DNA from: Azolla caroliniana
Taxonomy: Eukaryota > Polypodiophyta
Direction: 5' to 3'
Assembly (NCBI GenBank): GCA_043228905.1
Contig: JBHGNT010000007.1
Coordinates: 992,001 to 1,056,000 of the forward strand
DNA: 64,000 bases
Position numbers and translations under genes: made by a program. Position 1 is the first letter of the stretch, and each line of letters begins with the position of its first letter. Below are positions 42,580 to 54,703 of this stretch, in pieces. The notes beneath the pieces were generated by a model. It was not told where the DNA came from, ran no database searches, and saw only the letters and a program-made list of their open reading frames with translations.

Positions 42580-44706
42580 ATGAGGGGGTCGGATCTTGCA
42601 GAGGCCATGGCTTCGGCCGTGGATCGGATTGTAAACGCGCGCGAGGGCACCGGTGCCCTCGATAGAGCTATTGAGGCGGTCGTCGGCACGATCGGCCGGT
42701 TCGATGGGAAGGATGCCACGAAGTATTTGGCGTCCTACGGTGCAGAGATGCTGATGCGGGACATTCCGGAAGAAAGGCGTCTTGCCGGATTTCCCCGAGT
42801 GGCGATGCCGAGCATCCATGCGGAGGTGCTCGAGGTGCGGGCGGAGAGCCGTACCTGGGAGGAGTTCGAAGGTCGGCTCCTAGAGAAATACGGGCTGGAC
42901 GACGCGCTCCGGCTTTCGAAGCGAAGGTTCATGGAATGGGTGGAGTCCCCGGGGAAGGGAAGAAACGCGTCGGCAGTCCTCCGGGAGTTCGAGGAAAACT
43001 TTGCGCGCCTTTCGGCGCTCGACCGAACCATCCTGGACACGAACCGGGTCTTGCTGTTTGTCAAGTCGGTCGACGAGTGGGATCGGGAGCAAGTGGGCCT
43101 CTTGCTGGAAACCGAAGACGGGCTCACTACCGACTGGGCGGCTGTCAAGAAAGTCTGTGGCCGTTTCGACAAACGGTGAGAATGGGCGGATAACGGGGCA
43201 ACCGGGTCGGGCTCGGTCGCAGCAAGGAAGCTCGAACCAGCGCCACAGGTGCGAAAGGAAGAGACCCGAGAGTGGTTGGAAACCGGTTCGGCTTCGACCG
43301 GCGTAGTCAGAGGCTCAACCGGAGGAGCGGCGCTGGAGGAATTGACGAGGGCGATAAAGGACCTCCAAATCGCGCAAGCCCGAAGGGAAGGTGGCGAACC
43401 GGCTCGTGACCGACGGCCGGCGGCAGGAAACAGGTGCATGTGGTGCGATGAAGTCGGCCACATTCGGAAGGACTGCGGCGACTTCGCGGAGGCGCTGAGG
43501 GACAGGGTGGTGTACCTGTGGGAAGGACGGGTGCATGCCAGCGACACCCGAAGGGCCCTGAGCCGAAACAACGGGCGAGGTGGTATGAAAAGGTTGATGG
43601 AAGAGGCGGCGGCCCAACACGCGGAAACCGTCCACTACTCGGCGTCGGCCGGCATTCGAGGCGGGGGCGGCGAGGCCCGAAGGGAAAGCAAAGCCGGATT
43701 CTGGCCGACGATGCTGGAAGGCCTTGCCGGTGCAAGGCTTAAAAGGGAGGAATCGGACCGTGCGGAGAAACGGGTACGGGAGATGACCGGGTGGAGCGAC
43801 CCGGTCGAGGAAAAGATGGGCTTCGTGGAAGCCGCTTGCCAGAACTACGAGGCTCTGGTAGAAGAGAAGCGGGTGGGGAAACCCGGGACGACCGGGCCCT
43901 CACAACGATACGAGACCCGGTCCGGGCCACGACGGGACGAAGCCGGCGGGGCCGGTACGCAAGATAAACCCCAGAAGGGCGGGTACCGTCTGGGGACGGG
44001 GATAGAAAGGACCACGGACTTACGAAAGGTCCTGGAGGAACGGATCCTCGACAGCAAGGTGGAGCTGTTGTTACGAGAGGTGCTGGGAATCGCCAAGAAG
44101 GAGTTCCACGACTCCATCGTGGACTTGGTGAAACGGAAGAGGCTGTCAACGGAGACAGAACCGGAAAGACCGGTGGAAGTGCGGACGACGCACCTAGACG
44201 ACATGGCGCTGGGAGACGAGTGGGCGGAAAGCCACTATTCGAGACCACACTGGGCCCGAGCGACCACGGAAACCCCGGTGAAGATCGGCGATGTCCAGGA
44301 ACCGGTGATAGCTTTGGTGGACCACGGATCGGAGATCAATTTGATGTCCATGGACTTCTATAAGAAGGGCAAATGGCCGATCAACACCAAGCACGGGTGG
44401 AAAATAAGGGCAGCAACGCGCGCCACCGAGGAACTGCACGGGGCCTGTCCGAATGTGCGAGTCAAGATCGGCGACGTCGAGATTGACCAGCACTTCTTCG
44501 TGCAGGAGACGTCTTCGCATCCGGTCATACTGGGAGAGCCGTACATCACGGCGGCGCGAATGGAGACCAAGGTGCTGGACAATGGTTCGGCCTACGCGAG
44601 GGTCAAAAGCCAAGACGGGCGCCATTCGGTCCAGTTTCTGACGGTACAGCCGAACCACGAACGTAACCGCGACTCCCTCGGTTCCGAAAACCGAGAGGAT
44701 TTTTAG
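42580..44706 (+). pseudogene. Ty3 gag-protease, interrupted by one TGA
   Basis: The first ATG of the frame is 42580. Gag capsid-like sequence runs to an in-frame TGA at 43177-43179 and continues in the same frame to TAG 44704-44706. The zinc knuckle 'CMWCDEVGHIRKDC' is at about 43435-43476. The protease 'VIALVDHGSEINLMSMDFY' (about 44305-44361) has D-H-G where D-S/T-G is usual. The segment 'HPVILGEPYITAAR' follows, as after other Ty3 proteases. Without the TGA the polyprotein would be about 708 residues. The final sense codons are GAT-TTT before TAG, a possible slip site into pol. Confidence 0.85.
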
Positions 44707-47700
44707 AGAGGACTGCCAAGGCGTGGGGCCGCGACAGTCCGGATGCTCCGGGAAAACCCCACATCTGTACGATAAAACCGTGTACAATAGGTAGGAAATT
44801 TTGCTTCTCCGACAGCGGAGCATGTACGATGGTCGGCATCGCCGGCCGAGAGAAAACAAAGACGGAGGGGAGACTTCGAGCGTGCGGAGTTCTCGGCCCT
44901 GACGAAGAAATCAACGGAGCCGTGGAGGCAGTCTCCTTCGACGACACCTTGGGAATGCTGGGGAAGGTAGTCGATGAAGACCTTAACGAAGACCGGACGA
45001 TACCGGTATGTTCCGCAGAAATGTACGAAGTCATCGCGGACTTCGGTCGAGGGCTCGAGTCGGAACGGACGGCCCGAGTTAGCACCAAGTACAAGACTGT
45101 GGACCGGAAGGTGAGGCCAGTTGCGGCGCCCTTACCGGAGGGCAGCGAATCCCGAATCAAAGGGGTTGCATCGGACCCCAGCTTACGAGATCCGGCCTGC
45201 ATAGGACACACCTTCACCAACGAGACGCTCCGCGAGCTGAAGATCGGTGGGGGCGGGTTCCTACTGCCGGTGGAGGAAGACCGGTTTCGCAGAATGCTCG
45301 GAAGGCACGGGAAAGCCTTCGCATTCTCACCGGAGGAAATCGGGTGCGTAGACCCGACGATCGTAGAGCCAATGGTGATATTCACGGTACCGCATGTACC
45401 GTGGAATCTCAAGCCAATTCCGGTTCCGAGAGCTCACATCCCGAAGTTGATGGAGCTGTTGAAGCAGAAAGTTGATATGGGCATTCTCGAGCCGTCGAGC
45501 GCCCCGTATTCAAACCGATGGTTTACCGTACCAAAGAAAAACGGATCGTTGCGCTTCATTCAGGACCTGCAGCCGGTCAATAGAGTGACCATTCGGAACG
45601 CAGGGATCGGACCGACCATAGACGAGTTCGCGGAGGCCTTCGCCGGAAGGTCGATTTACTCGGTCGGTGATCTATACTCAGGGTACGAACAATTCCAGCT
45701 AGCCGTGGAGAGCAGAGACATTACGACGATGCGAACTCCCCTCGGCCTAGTGCGGATGTGTACGCTGCCGCAAGGAGGGACCAACTCGGTGGCCCACATG
45801 GTGAATGCAATGAATAAGGTGCTGAGGGACTGCATCCCGGACATCACCATGCCGTTTCTAGACGACATCCCGATCAAGGGATGCCCGGTAGAAGAGAAGG
45901 ACGAGACGATCGGGCCGGACGGATGCCGGCGATTCGTGGTGACGCACATCGACGACTGCGAGAAGGTGCTGCAAAGGCTAGAGGATGCGAGGCTCACCTT
46001 CTCGGGGGAGAAGTCAGCCTTCGGGCAGTCGGAAATCATGGTGGTCGGACATTTATGTGGACCATATGGCCGGAAACCGTCTCCGGGAAAGGTAGAAGCC
46101 ATCTCCGCGATGAAGCCTGATTGCAGCTCGGTCACGGAAGTACGAAGATTCTTGGGAGCATGCGCCTTCTACCACATATGGATCCCGCATTACGCGCACG
46201 TCGCGGAGCCGCTGTACGGATTATTGAAGAAAGGGCGAAGATTCGAATGGCTAGACAAGCACACGGAGTCGGTCCGGAAGCTGAAGGAGGCTCTTTCGGC
46301 AGCACCGGCGCTCCGAAAGGCCGTCTACAGGAAGGGCACCCCAGTGTACATAACGGTTGACACGAGTCCGACCGGAATCGGGTGGGTCGTCAACCAAGAA
46401 GACGAGGACGGCAATCGGTTTCCGATCCGATTCGGCGCGAAGGTCCTCAGTGAGCGGCAGCGAGGATACGCCCAGGTTAAACGCGAACTCTGGGGTATCG
46501 TTTCGGCGGTGAAGGCCGACAAGGACTATCTGATCGGGACAGAGGTAATCATAGAGACGGATTGCATGCCGATTCTCGGCATGGTTTCCGGATGCGCGAC
46601 GCCGGACCTGGCAATGCTCAGGTGGATAGCGTACATCAAGTCCCTGGACCCGGAAATACGGCACATTTCCGGGAAAGACAACGCCATGGCCGACATGCTT
46701 TCAAGGGCGAGATTCGATGACGAGGGCGGCATGGTTTCGGAGGACGAAGAGGTCGGCGTGGACTTCTTCGAGGCAGCATACGTAACAACCGGCGGGACGA
46801 GCACTCCGGCGCTTAACGACTTCGACGCGAGCAAGTACGACGGGGAGTGGCTACAGATCGGCGGGTTCTTGAGGACAATGGCGCCGGATGCGTCATGGAC
46901 GAAAGACGAGGCCAACCGGATCCGGAAGAAAGCGTACCGGTTCTTTCTCCGGGATGGCTATCTATGGAAGCACCCGAAGAAGAGGGACGGCGCTCCGCTC
47001 CGGGTGGTGGCGATGAAGGAAGAACAGGAGGAGCTGCTGACGGCCTACCACGACAGCCCTTGGGCCGGACACCGTGGAACTTGGGCCACGTTCGAGAAGA
47101 TAAAGGAGAAGTACTGGTGGCCGGGACTGTACCGGAACGTGCATCGATTAGTGACAACTTGCGAGAGCTGTCAGATGCACTCCGTGGTCCGACACCGGGA
47201 CGAGCTTCACCCTACGTACCCTTCGACCATCCACTTCAAATGGATGGTAGATCTGGTGACGATGCCAATGGGGGTAGGACAGATGCGGTACCTGGTCCTA
47301 GCGCGGGAGGATCTGACGAACCAGGTGGAAGGCCGGGCCCTTCCGAACAAAACGACCGCGGCCGTATGTCGGTTCCTAATCGAGGACGTGATATGCCGGT
47401 GAGGGTGCGTCGGGAAGATCGTGGCTGACCGAGGGGAGTTGGACGCCGAAGAAGCCGCGGAGCTGTTCGACCGGCTGGGAGTCAAGCTCTCGCTCACCAC
47501 TGCGTACAATCCGGAGGCGAATGGAAAGGTGGAGCGCGGACACGGACCGATCGTCAAGGCGCTGGTTCGAGCATGCGGAGGCCAAGTCGGTAACTGGCCG
47601 CGGCTGCTACCTTATGCTTTGTGGGCAGACCGGACCACGCACAGTTCGGTAACCGGGTACATGCCGACGGAGCTCATGTTTAGCCAGAAGCCGATCATGC

Positions 47701-48185
47701 CGATGGAACGGACGATCTCCTCGTGGGCAACGGTCGACTGGAGGGACGAGATGAGCCGGGAGGAGTTGTTGGCCGCGCGTATACGACAGCTCGAGCGGAG
47801 ACCGGAGGACGTGGAACTGGCTGCGGAGAAGCTCCGGGTGGCGAGGACAAAGAACAAAGCCAGGTTCGACCGAACGCACCGGCTCCGACCGAAGAAAATC
47901 GAAGAAGGTGACTGGGTGCTCGTCTACGACAGCAGCCTCGACAACCAGCACCGAGCTACACGGAAGTTCGCACGAAGGTGGTTCGGGCCTTACGTGGTAC
48001 GGAGCGCCAATGACAACGGGACATATCACCTGGCGGAACTCGACGGCACGAGAATGGCGATACCGGTTGCAGGGAAGCGGATCAAAGCGTTCAAGAAGCG
48101 ACACGACGACGAGCCAGACCCGGCTCTCCTGGTCAGCAGTGACGAACGATCCGAAAACGAGGAAGAACCGACGGGCGAGGAATGA
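44703..48185 (+). pseudogene. Ty3 pol: RT, RNase H, integrase (one in-frame TGA)
   Basis: The frame is -1 relative to gag and open from 44667; its first ATG is 44829. RT carries 'FTVPKKNGSLRFIQDLQPVN' and an active site 'FLDDIPIKG' (about 45854) in place of the usual Y-x-D-D. RNase H has 'VYITVDTSPTGIGWVV' and 'SGKDNAMADMLSR'. Integrase has an HHCC finger ('HDSPWAGHR' ... 'CESC'), Asp ('KWMVDLVTM'), Asp ('VADRGELD') and Glu ('NGKVERGH'), so the D,D,E triad is complete, then a GPY/F-like module ('RRWFGPYVVRSANDNGTYH'). TGA at 47400-47402 splits it just before the second Asp. It ends at 48185 in an acidic tail with no chromodomain. Confidence 0.87.
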
Positions 48186-48256
48186 AGACGGGCCGCTTTT
48201 CTCCGTCCCAACTCTCTTGGCGCATACCGGAGGATGCGCGGTTAGGTGGGGGCGGA

Positions 48257-49048
48257 TGTCGTGAAGAAAACCGTCCATAAGCGGAATCGGCGCACCAAGG
48301 CGTGGGAACCGGTTCTTCACGCGCGCACGCTCCAAGTTGAACATAGAAACGAATTAGGAGGATAATCGGCAGGAACGGGCCCTAACACAAGTGGAGACAA
48401 AGACCGCGCGAACAGTCTTTTCGGTCGCGCGCGAGCTAAGGGACTGCACGAGTCGGCGGCGTAACTACGCGGATGCGTGAAGAACGGAGCGGATCCCTGT
48501 TCGAAAGGGACAGGGAATAAAGCTGACATGACGGCCTGCTCGTCGGCCTATATAAGGAGCAGGAAAGAGCTGTTGCAGGGATCTCGCGCAGAGAGGACGA
48601 AGTGCTGTCAGACCGTTTCTGGACGCTTCTCTCTCTGTTTCCTTCCTTCTTGAGCTCCATAGCTTTTCTGTGCAGGGTTCCGAGGAGGCTCGCGCTGTTT
48701 CGAGGAACGCCCGAGTGCTTCCGGCAGCACCTCCGACCTGCTACCCCTTTGTGCGTCGAAGCGAACAAGCATCGGCATATGTTCGCCGGCCTGTTCGGTT
48801 GTAACCAACCTGTGCCCCATCGAGGGTTGTAGTCGCGTTAGCCATTTTTGTTAATATACATATTTAGTCATTCGCATCTGTCTGTGTCGGTGTCTGTTCG
48901 CGTTCTCCGTGCTGAAGGGCCGTGTCCCTGTGTATCCCCGGTCCTGCGTAGCCGGTTCTCTCTCTTTCTCCTCCCTCGCTTGCTCTTTGGTTCGAGACCC
49001 CCGCGGTCCCGCCTCGTTTTCCACACGCACTTGCGTAATATCTCGACA
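48257..49048 (+). repeat. Ty3 element 3' LTR
   Basis: Preceded by the purine-rich 'aggtgggggcgga' (48244-48256), the likely polypurine tract. Nearly identical to the 5' LTR. Confidence 0.9.
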
Positions 49049-49478
49049 ACGTATGAGTATGATACGAATATTGGCGTTTGAGTATGACACGAATGGGACG
49101 TATGGCTAGAACTATGATTGAAATATGTGAATGCAAATGCAAAAACCCCTATTACATTTAGAGTATACTAGTCTTACAAAAAAGATTGACAATGTCAAGA
49201 TCCAAAATGTCTTCACCTAGGGAGTGAAATCACTAAACCATCAAGTTTAAAACAAACTTGGTTTCAAGTGGAAAACATTTTCAGCATACTCAAGTGGGTG
49301 TTTGGAGCACCAGTGGAAAACATTTTCAACCAAACCACCCTTTTAGCACACCCTTTTTAGCACGCATGTAACTAAGCCAACCCAAATTGGTACCTTTCTA
49401 TCAACTATAAATTGAGCAAGAAGTAAGAAGCTAAATAGGCTGGTTTTGATCTCTTATGTGCATTTCATAATATAATTA

Positions 49479-49775
49479 ACAAGGATTTTTTACACAACTA
49501 AATAATAATAATGAGAAGGATTTTTTCACGTAATGTATGTATGTACTTACTATGTGTGTTTATAATATATATAGTAATTACCGACCTTTGCTTTTTGCCT
49601 GCATTTTTTTGTTGCTTTTTTATTGTGTATGTGTGTGTGGGCCGAGAAATTAATCAAGCTTTTAGGGCCCGATCCATATTTTGCCCAAGTTTATTATTGT
49701 GTTATCTAAGTTTAATTAATGTGACCGATCTGTATTGCAACCAAATTGGAACTCCAACTTTGGAGTGGGTTGTGT
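49479..49775. repeat. Dispersed repeat, copy C
   Basis: Shorter relative of 12829-13262, in the same orientation, ending with 'ccaaattggaactcc' and 'tttggagtgg'. Flanks are unrelated to those of copies A and B. Confidence 0.65.
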
Positions 49776-51530
49776 GTGTGTGTGAGCTCGTAGTGAATGA
49801 TTGGTGATGTTCCAAAATATTACTACTCAATGTTGCATTTTGAGAGTGTACAAAACATTGTTGCACAAATTGCCGATTTGTATGCACCAAGAGAGAGTTT
49901 TCGGTGGTTTAATTGTTTAGGGAGGGGACCCAAATACAAGAAGGGAAGATCCTAGGAACAAGGAAGAATTTGATTATTAGATTATGTGATAAGTACCTTA
50001 ACATGATTAAGTTGGCATAAATCAAAATTTTGATTGATAAGACATGATTTCCCATTATTGACTTTGGTGGATTCTAGAAATGGGATCCCTAGAGGGGGGA
50101 AGGACCAAAAATGGCTCATCCATAAACTCTTTCATCTACCTTGTTTACATAGTACAATTTCAAAATCTTGATTTGATAAAATGGGTGATGTTTCTTGTTG
50201 TGCAATATCTTTGTTTCTCGTCCCTTCACTCCTCAAACAAGCATGTGGATTGTGGGAAAGTCTCATGTAGTTAATATTTAACCATTTATTTTGTGTGAGT
50301 GTAATTATGTAGTAAAGAGTAGCACTAGAGTTTGCTCAAGTAGTTACTTTAAATACATTAGTAGCTTGAGAGCGGTTGACACTTGCCCTTGCTCGTCTTG
50401 CTAACAAAATAGTTGGATGGTGATACGTTCCCGCACACTTGCCTCAAGGCGGATCCTATAAAAAACACCAGAGTAAGTAGTTTTTGACGCAAATGCCAAA
50501 AGACACCGACACTTTGTGATCAACAATCTCATCTTGACAAATACCTAAGATCCACTAGGTATAGAGAAATACCAATGAAACTTTGGTAGATATGACCAAA
50601 TGGTTGGACTAATGCACACTTGAAGATGGGGGGGTTGGGGGGGGGTCTACATCTTGGATGCTTCCAAACAAAGATTATGGAATGTTTCTAGATGAAGTAA
50701 TAGGATCGCATTATGTTGCCCTCATTAAGGTCACCAATGTGGCAATACAACTCAACTACCAAGAACCTCATACATTTCATGTATTGTTGTTCAGTTTTAA
50801 GTTTTGCCTAGGCATAGGTCTATTTTTTGGAGATTTCCATGAAGTACTACATTTCCCTCGTGAATGTGCCAACTCATTAATTATTAAAGCTCTGCCATCG
50901 GTCATCCTTGACATAAATAGACTAGAGTTGGAAGAATATTGCAGGAATGAGGTTGCCGAATGTTTGAAATCATAGAACAATTACCTGACAAATGTCGAGT
51001 TATAACGCATATTGTAAGCGTGTAAGGTGAGGGAACTTCAAAAAGAATAAACCCAACACTTCTTCTATTGGGTAGCCAACCCAAAATCATTGCATTGGGA
51101 AAATTATATTGCTACACAAGTGCACTTAGAGTATAAGTCAAAACGCAAGCCCAAACTTGAACCCAAAAAATTTAGGGTTCCAACAAAGAAGAATAACATA
51201 CATCGGTACTAGTGCATAGAGTTACGTAAAAGTACTCGTAGACTTAAAAAAAATTATGGTTAGTATATATTGAAAAGGAGACAGTATTTGAGAACCATAA
51301 CCATAACTGAAATGGTTCAACAAAAAGCAAATCTTCAAATTTTATATAGCATACATAGGATCATGCATTATCACCACTTGGCATACATGTTGTGTACCTC
51401 TTGGCGTCATCTATTGTATACACTGTTACATAACTCTAAATAATAATATTTATGATGGTTAGAGTGTAAGACTCTTGTTTAAAGGGTTACAATTTTGAAT
51501 CTTGACATTGACATTTTGTCACAGATAGTG
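49776..51530. other. Intergenic DNA
   Basis: No convincing gene. A 105-codon plus frame at 50658-50975 has no motif I recognise. A G-run sits at 50629-50645. Confidence 0.45.
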
Positions 51531-51539
51531 GAACAAGAG

Positions 51540-53300
51540 TATGGACAAGATAGCCACCATACTGTGATCATCTTAGGGTCTTTAAATGTGACGCATATGT
51601 GAATGTTCTGAAACAACTAAGGCAGAAATCGGATTATAGATGTAAATAATGCATTTTTATTGGTTATGGAATCAATGGGCAGGTTGGATATCACTTATGG
51701 GATTTTGACACACGTACTATAGTCAAAAGTAGCAATGTTGTTTTCAATGAAAGTCTGGTGCATAAGAAACCCATAAAGGAGGTGAAAGTGAGAAAAGTGG
51801 TACTTAAGGATGTTATACCCTTTGTTCACGTGAAACGGGAAATTTCCACTAATGTAGATGTTTCCATATGTGCTCAGCCATGTAAAAAGATTGCTAACTA
51901 GAACGATGATGCTCAACATGATTATGTTTGGAATGATGATGTTGGGCCTTGGCATACAAAACCCAGCAAAAGGTGGCTTTTATAGAATTTTTAGAAAGCA
52001 AATATTCCCCTTTCACACTACAGCATCCATTAGCCTACATTATTCCTTCTTTAGTTTGTTCTATTCCCCTTTTTTCTAAGGTTGGTTGAGCTCGGTGTCT
52101 TTTGTTGGTGCCATGATCGTCACGTCACGTCTGGTGTGTCGAGTGTCGGATACTTAATAGTACTCTATGTAGGTGCCATGCACATGGCCAATAAAAACAA
52201 GTATAAGTTGCCTATGCAAAAGAAAAATCTGGGTCAAACGCTTGACATGAAAAATTTGGGAAATGCAAAATACATTCTTGGTATGCATATTATTACTCAT
52301 GGTAGGAGTAAGTGGAAGTATATATCCAAAATACACAAAATGCATATTATTCATGATGGGAGTAATGGATGTATTTATTTTGTCTCACTCTAAGTATATA
52401 TCCAAAATACTCAAAATGCGTATTACTCACAATAGGAGTAATGGATATATTAAATTATTTTGTCTCACTCTAAATATATATCCAAAATACTCAAAAGGTT
52501 TAATATAGAGAGTGGAAAATCTTTGACGACACCATTATTTGTGCGTGTAAAATGGAACAAAAGTGAATGCCCCAAATCAAAGTAATGTTAAAAAAGAATT
52601 CATGAGCAAAATTCTTTATAAGTCTGTTGTTGGTAGCCTCATGTATGCCATGATAGTGATTGGGCCAGAGATTGCGTTGTTGTGGGATATCCCGATAAGA
52701 AACACTAGGAAGCACTTAAGATATACGAAGTGGCACTAGGGATATGTTTGGGTGGTGGAAATATATACATGATTAGATATACGAACTTTGATTACGTTGG
52801 TTGTCTAACAACAGAAAATCTACTTCAAGATACGTCTTTTAGTTTATGGGAGGTGCCATATCTTGGAGATCTTAGCTCCAAGAATGTACTACTCTGGCTA
52901 CTACAGAAGCAGAGTATTTTGTAGCTAGTGAGGCATGTAAGGAAGTTTTATGGCTTTCCATACTAGCATGTGACATGGGCATTCCTCAACTTAAACCCAT
53001 ATTGTTTTGTGACAGTTACAATGTCCTTGTGTAAGCTAAAGATCCAGTTTATCATGTCAAGACCAAGCATATTGAAGTGCAAGATCATTTCATCTGGGAA
53101 TGCATAATTGTTAGCTACATCAATCTTGAGCAGGTTGTTTCTTGGGAAAATGTTGCAAATGCATTGACCAAAGCTTTACTGCATGATATGTTGGAACATA
53201 GTTGTCACTTCATGGGATTCACTTAGTTCTTTATGTTACACAAATTTTCCCTTGTGTATGAGTAACTTGTTGTAATTATTAGAAATAGTGTTAATTATTT
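51540..53300 (+). mobile_element. Very decayed Copia element (integrase end, RT, RNase H)
   Basis: Fragments in order: 'CIFIGYGINGQVGYHLWDFD' and 'NVVFNES' (integrase C-terminus, about 51648-51760); 'LDMKNLGNAKYILGMHI' (RT, about 52235-52290); 'TTEAEYFVASEACKEVLW' (RNase H, about 52900-52955); and 'KTKHIEVQDHFIWECI' (about 53062-53110). Frames change often and no LTR was found. An unrelated stretch of about 200 bp separates the integrase and RT parts. Confidence 0.75.
52284..52497. repeat. 76-80-bp repeat, three copies, inside decayed RT
   Basis: 'tatatatccaaaata' recurs at about 52318, 52394 and 52474, with 'ggagtaa(t)gga' and 'tttgtctcactctaa' between. The first partial copy overlaps RT coding sequence, so the expansion arose within the element. 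Confidence 0.8.
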
Positions 53301-54288
53301 GTCATGCGACTTCACTTCGTATACTTTCTCAAAATGGAAATTGGCATCTCAATGAAGAAACAATGTAACGAGAGAAAGAAAGAAGGGTTTATTAATGTCT
53401 ATATACCAAACAAGAGATTACATCTTAAACAATTGTCTCGTTTTTTAGAACAAATCAAAATAAATGTAACTAAGCATAAAATAAATAGAAGTAAACTAAG
53501 ACATTGTGAAAGTTTCTCATCATCTATACAACGTATAAGATTCTCAAATAAAATATATTGCATGCATGACAAAATCCTAATGCCCAATCTATCGTAACCA
53601 CTTTGCAATGTTCTAGTTTGGAAAACCCATTAGTGTAACGCTTGATTGACTTGTAGTTGGAGTAGGAGTGATGGGGCTAAAGGAAGTTATGATTGTTCTT
53701 TATTGATGAGCTTGTGTGGTTGTATTGTTCTTCCAATGTCTCTTTAGCTCTAGCAAGAAAAGCACCATGCATCGTTGGTCCTCATATTCCACTATCTTAC
53801 ATAGTGGGCCAAAATAAATTGCATTGCCTAGATCATATAAGTGCCTAATACCTATCAAACTCTAGCCATATTTCAAGCCAACGAGGTACATGTTAGGACA
53901 TCAATTGGGTAGATATGCATGTAGTTACCTCTCACAATTGTTGGTAAGGATGATAGCTCACCCCTTTTAACATAGTTAGAGTACTGATGAAAATCTTGGA
54001 TTAACTACCTCCATGGGCCTAAAGCAAGTGTACAAAAGGTTAAGTGTATATAACCTCGCTACTAGTAGGACCTCTAGATAAAGACTAATTAGTACAATTC
54101 AAGGTTTGGGTTGGGATATTAAATTGCACGTTGTTGCGAAGCTGACACTTCACGATATCGAAACAATGTTAAAATTTTGGAGAAAGACTTTTACCATCGA
54201 CAAGGTGCACGTGCAAATTTACAGGTTTGTGAATTGGAGTCCAGAAGCCCAAGATACAACCTTTAGAAGGATCATTAAGGTTCAAGAT
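53301..54288. other. Intergenic DNA
   Basis: Short frames only, none recognised. Confidence 0.45.
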
Positions 54289-54703
54289 TGTTAAGGACGA
54301 AAATGTAATTATATCAAAGGGGGCAGTCAAGATAAAATAAGGACGGTTTTGTAATATTCCAAAAGGTGTAATTTTATAATTGAAGTTTTAAATTAAGAAA
54401 AACAATACAACCACCCATGCGTGAGGTGGTGAACAAACCGCCTCGAGGGTGGCAAAGGTGGTTTATCCCCCTATAAAAGCCCCTCTCCCATGGTGGGGAA
54501 AGGCATGGAATAAGAAATCAAGTGAGTGAAGGAGCTAGCAAGTTTGCCATAAAGGAGGCCACTTAAGAAGACGATATGTGTAAGGAGGTGTATAGCCTCA
54601 TCTTCTTGCCATCGCACCATCCGCAGTCACGCCTTGTCATACCAATCGTCCCCAAGTCACTGAACCCTAGCAATTGCAACACACACCCGTAATCTTTACG
54701 ACA
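54289..54703 (+). mobile_element. LTR-like segment with TATA box
   Basis: Starts TGTTAAGGACG and could end TTTACGACA, with 'ccctataaaagcccc' (about 54469) in a position fitting an LTR promoter and a repetitive GGTGG/CCACC stretch before it. No target duplication or partner LTR is found, so this is tentative. Confidence 0.3.

Larger units (their letters stand above)
41742..49048 (+). mobile_element. Ty3/gypsy element, near-complete, 7.3 kb (TSD ACGT)
   Basis: LTRs 41742-42535 (794 bp) and 48257-49048 (792 bp) begin TGTCG and end CGACA. ACGT flanks at 41738-41741 and 49049-49052. LTRs differ by one 2-bp CG-repeat length change and about eight substitutions by eye, so insertion was recent. The internal order is gag, protease, RT, RNase H, integrase, which is that of Ty3/gypsy. 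Only two in-frame TGA codons and one frame change separate the coding blocks. GC content is far above the flanks. Protease and RT motifs differ from the common plant chromovirus pattern, and no chromodomain is seen. Confidence 0.92.

Noticed and set aside
43176-43221. Possible intron removing the TGA in Ty3 gag (GTGAGA ... CGCAG)
   Set aside because: It would be only about 46-47 nt, too short for a plant intron.
50658-50975. 105-codon plus frame as a gene
   Set aside because: No recognisable motif, poor start context (after a G-run), no splice or promoter support.
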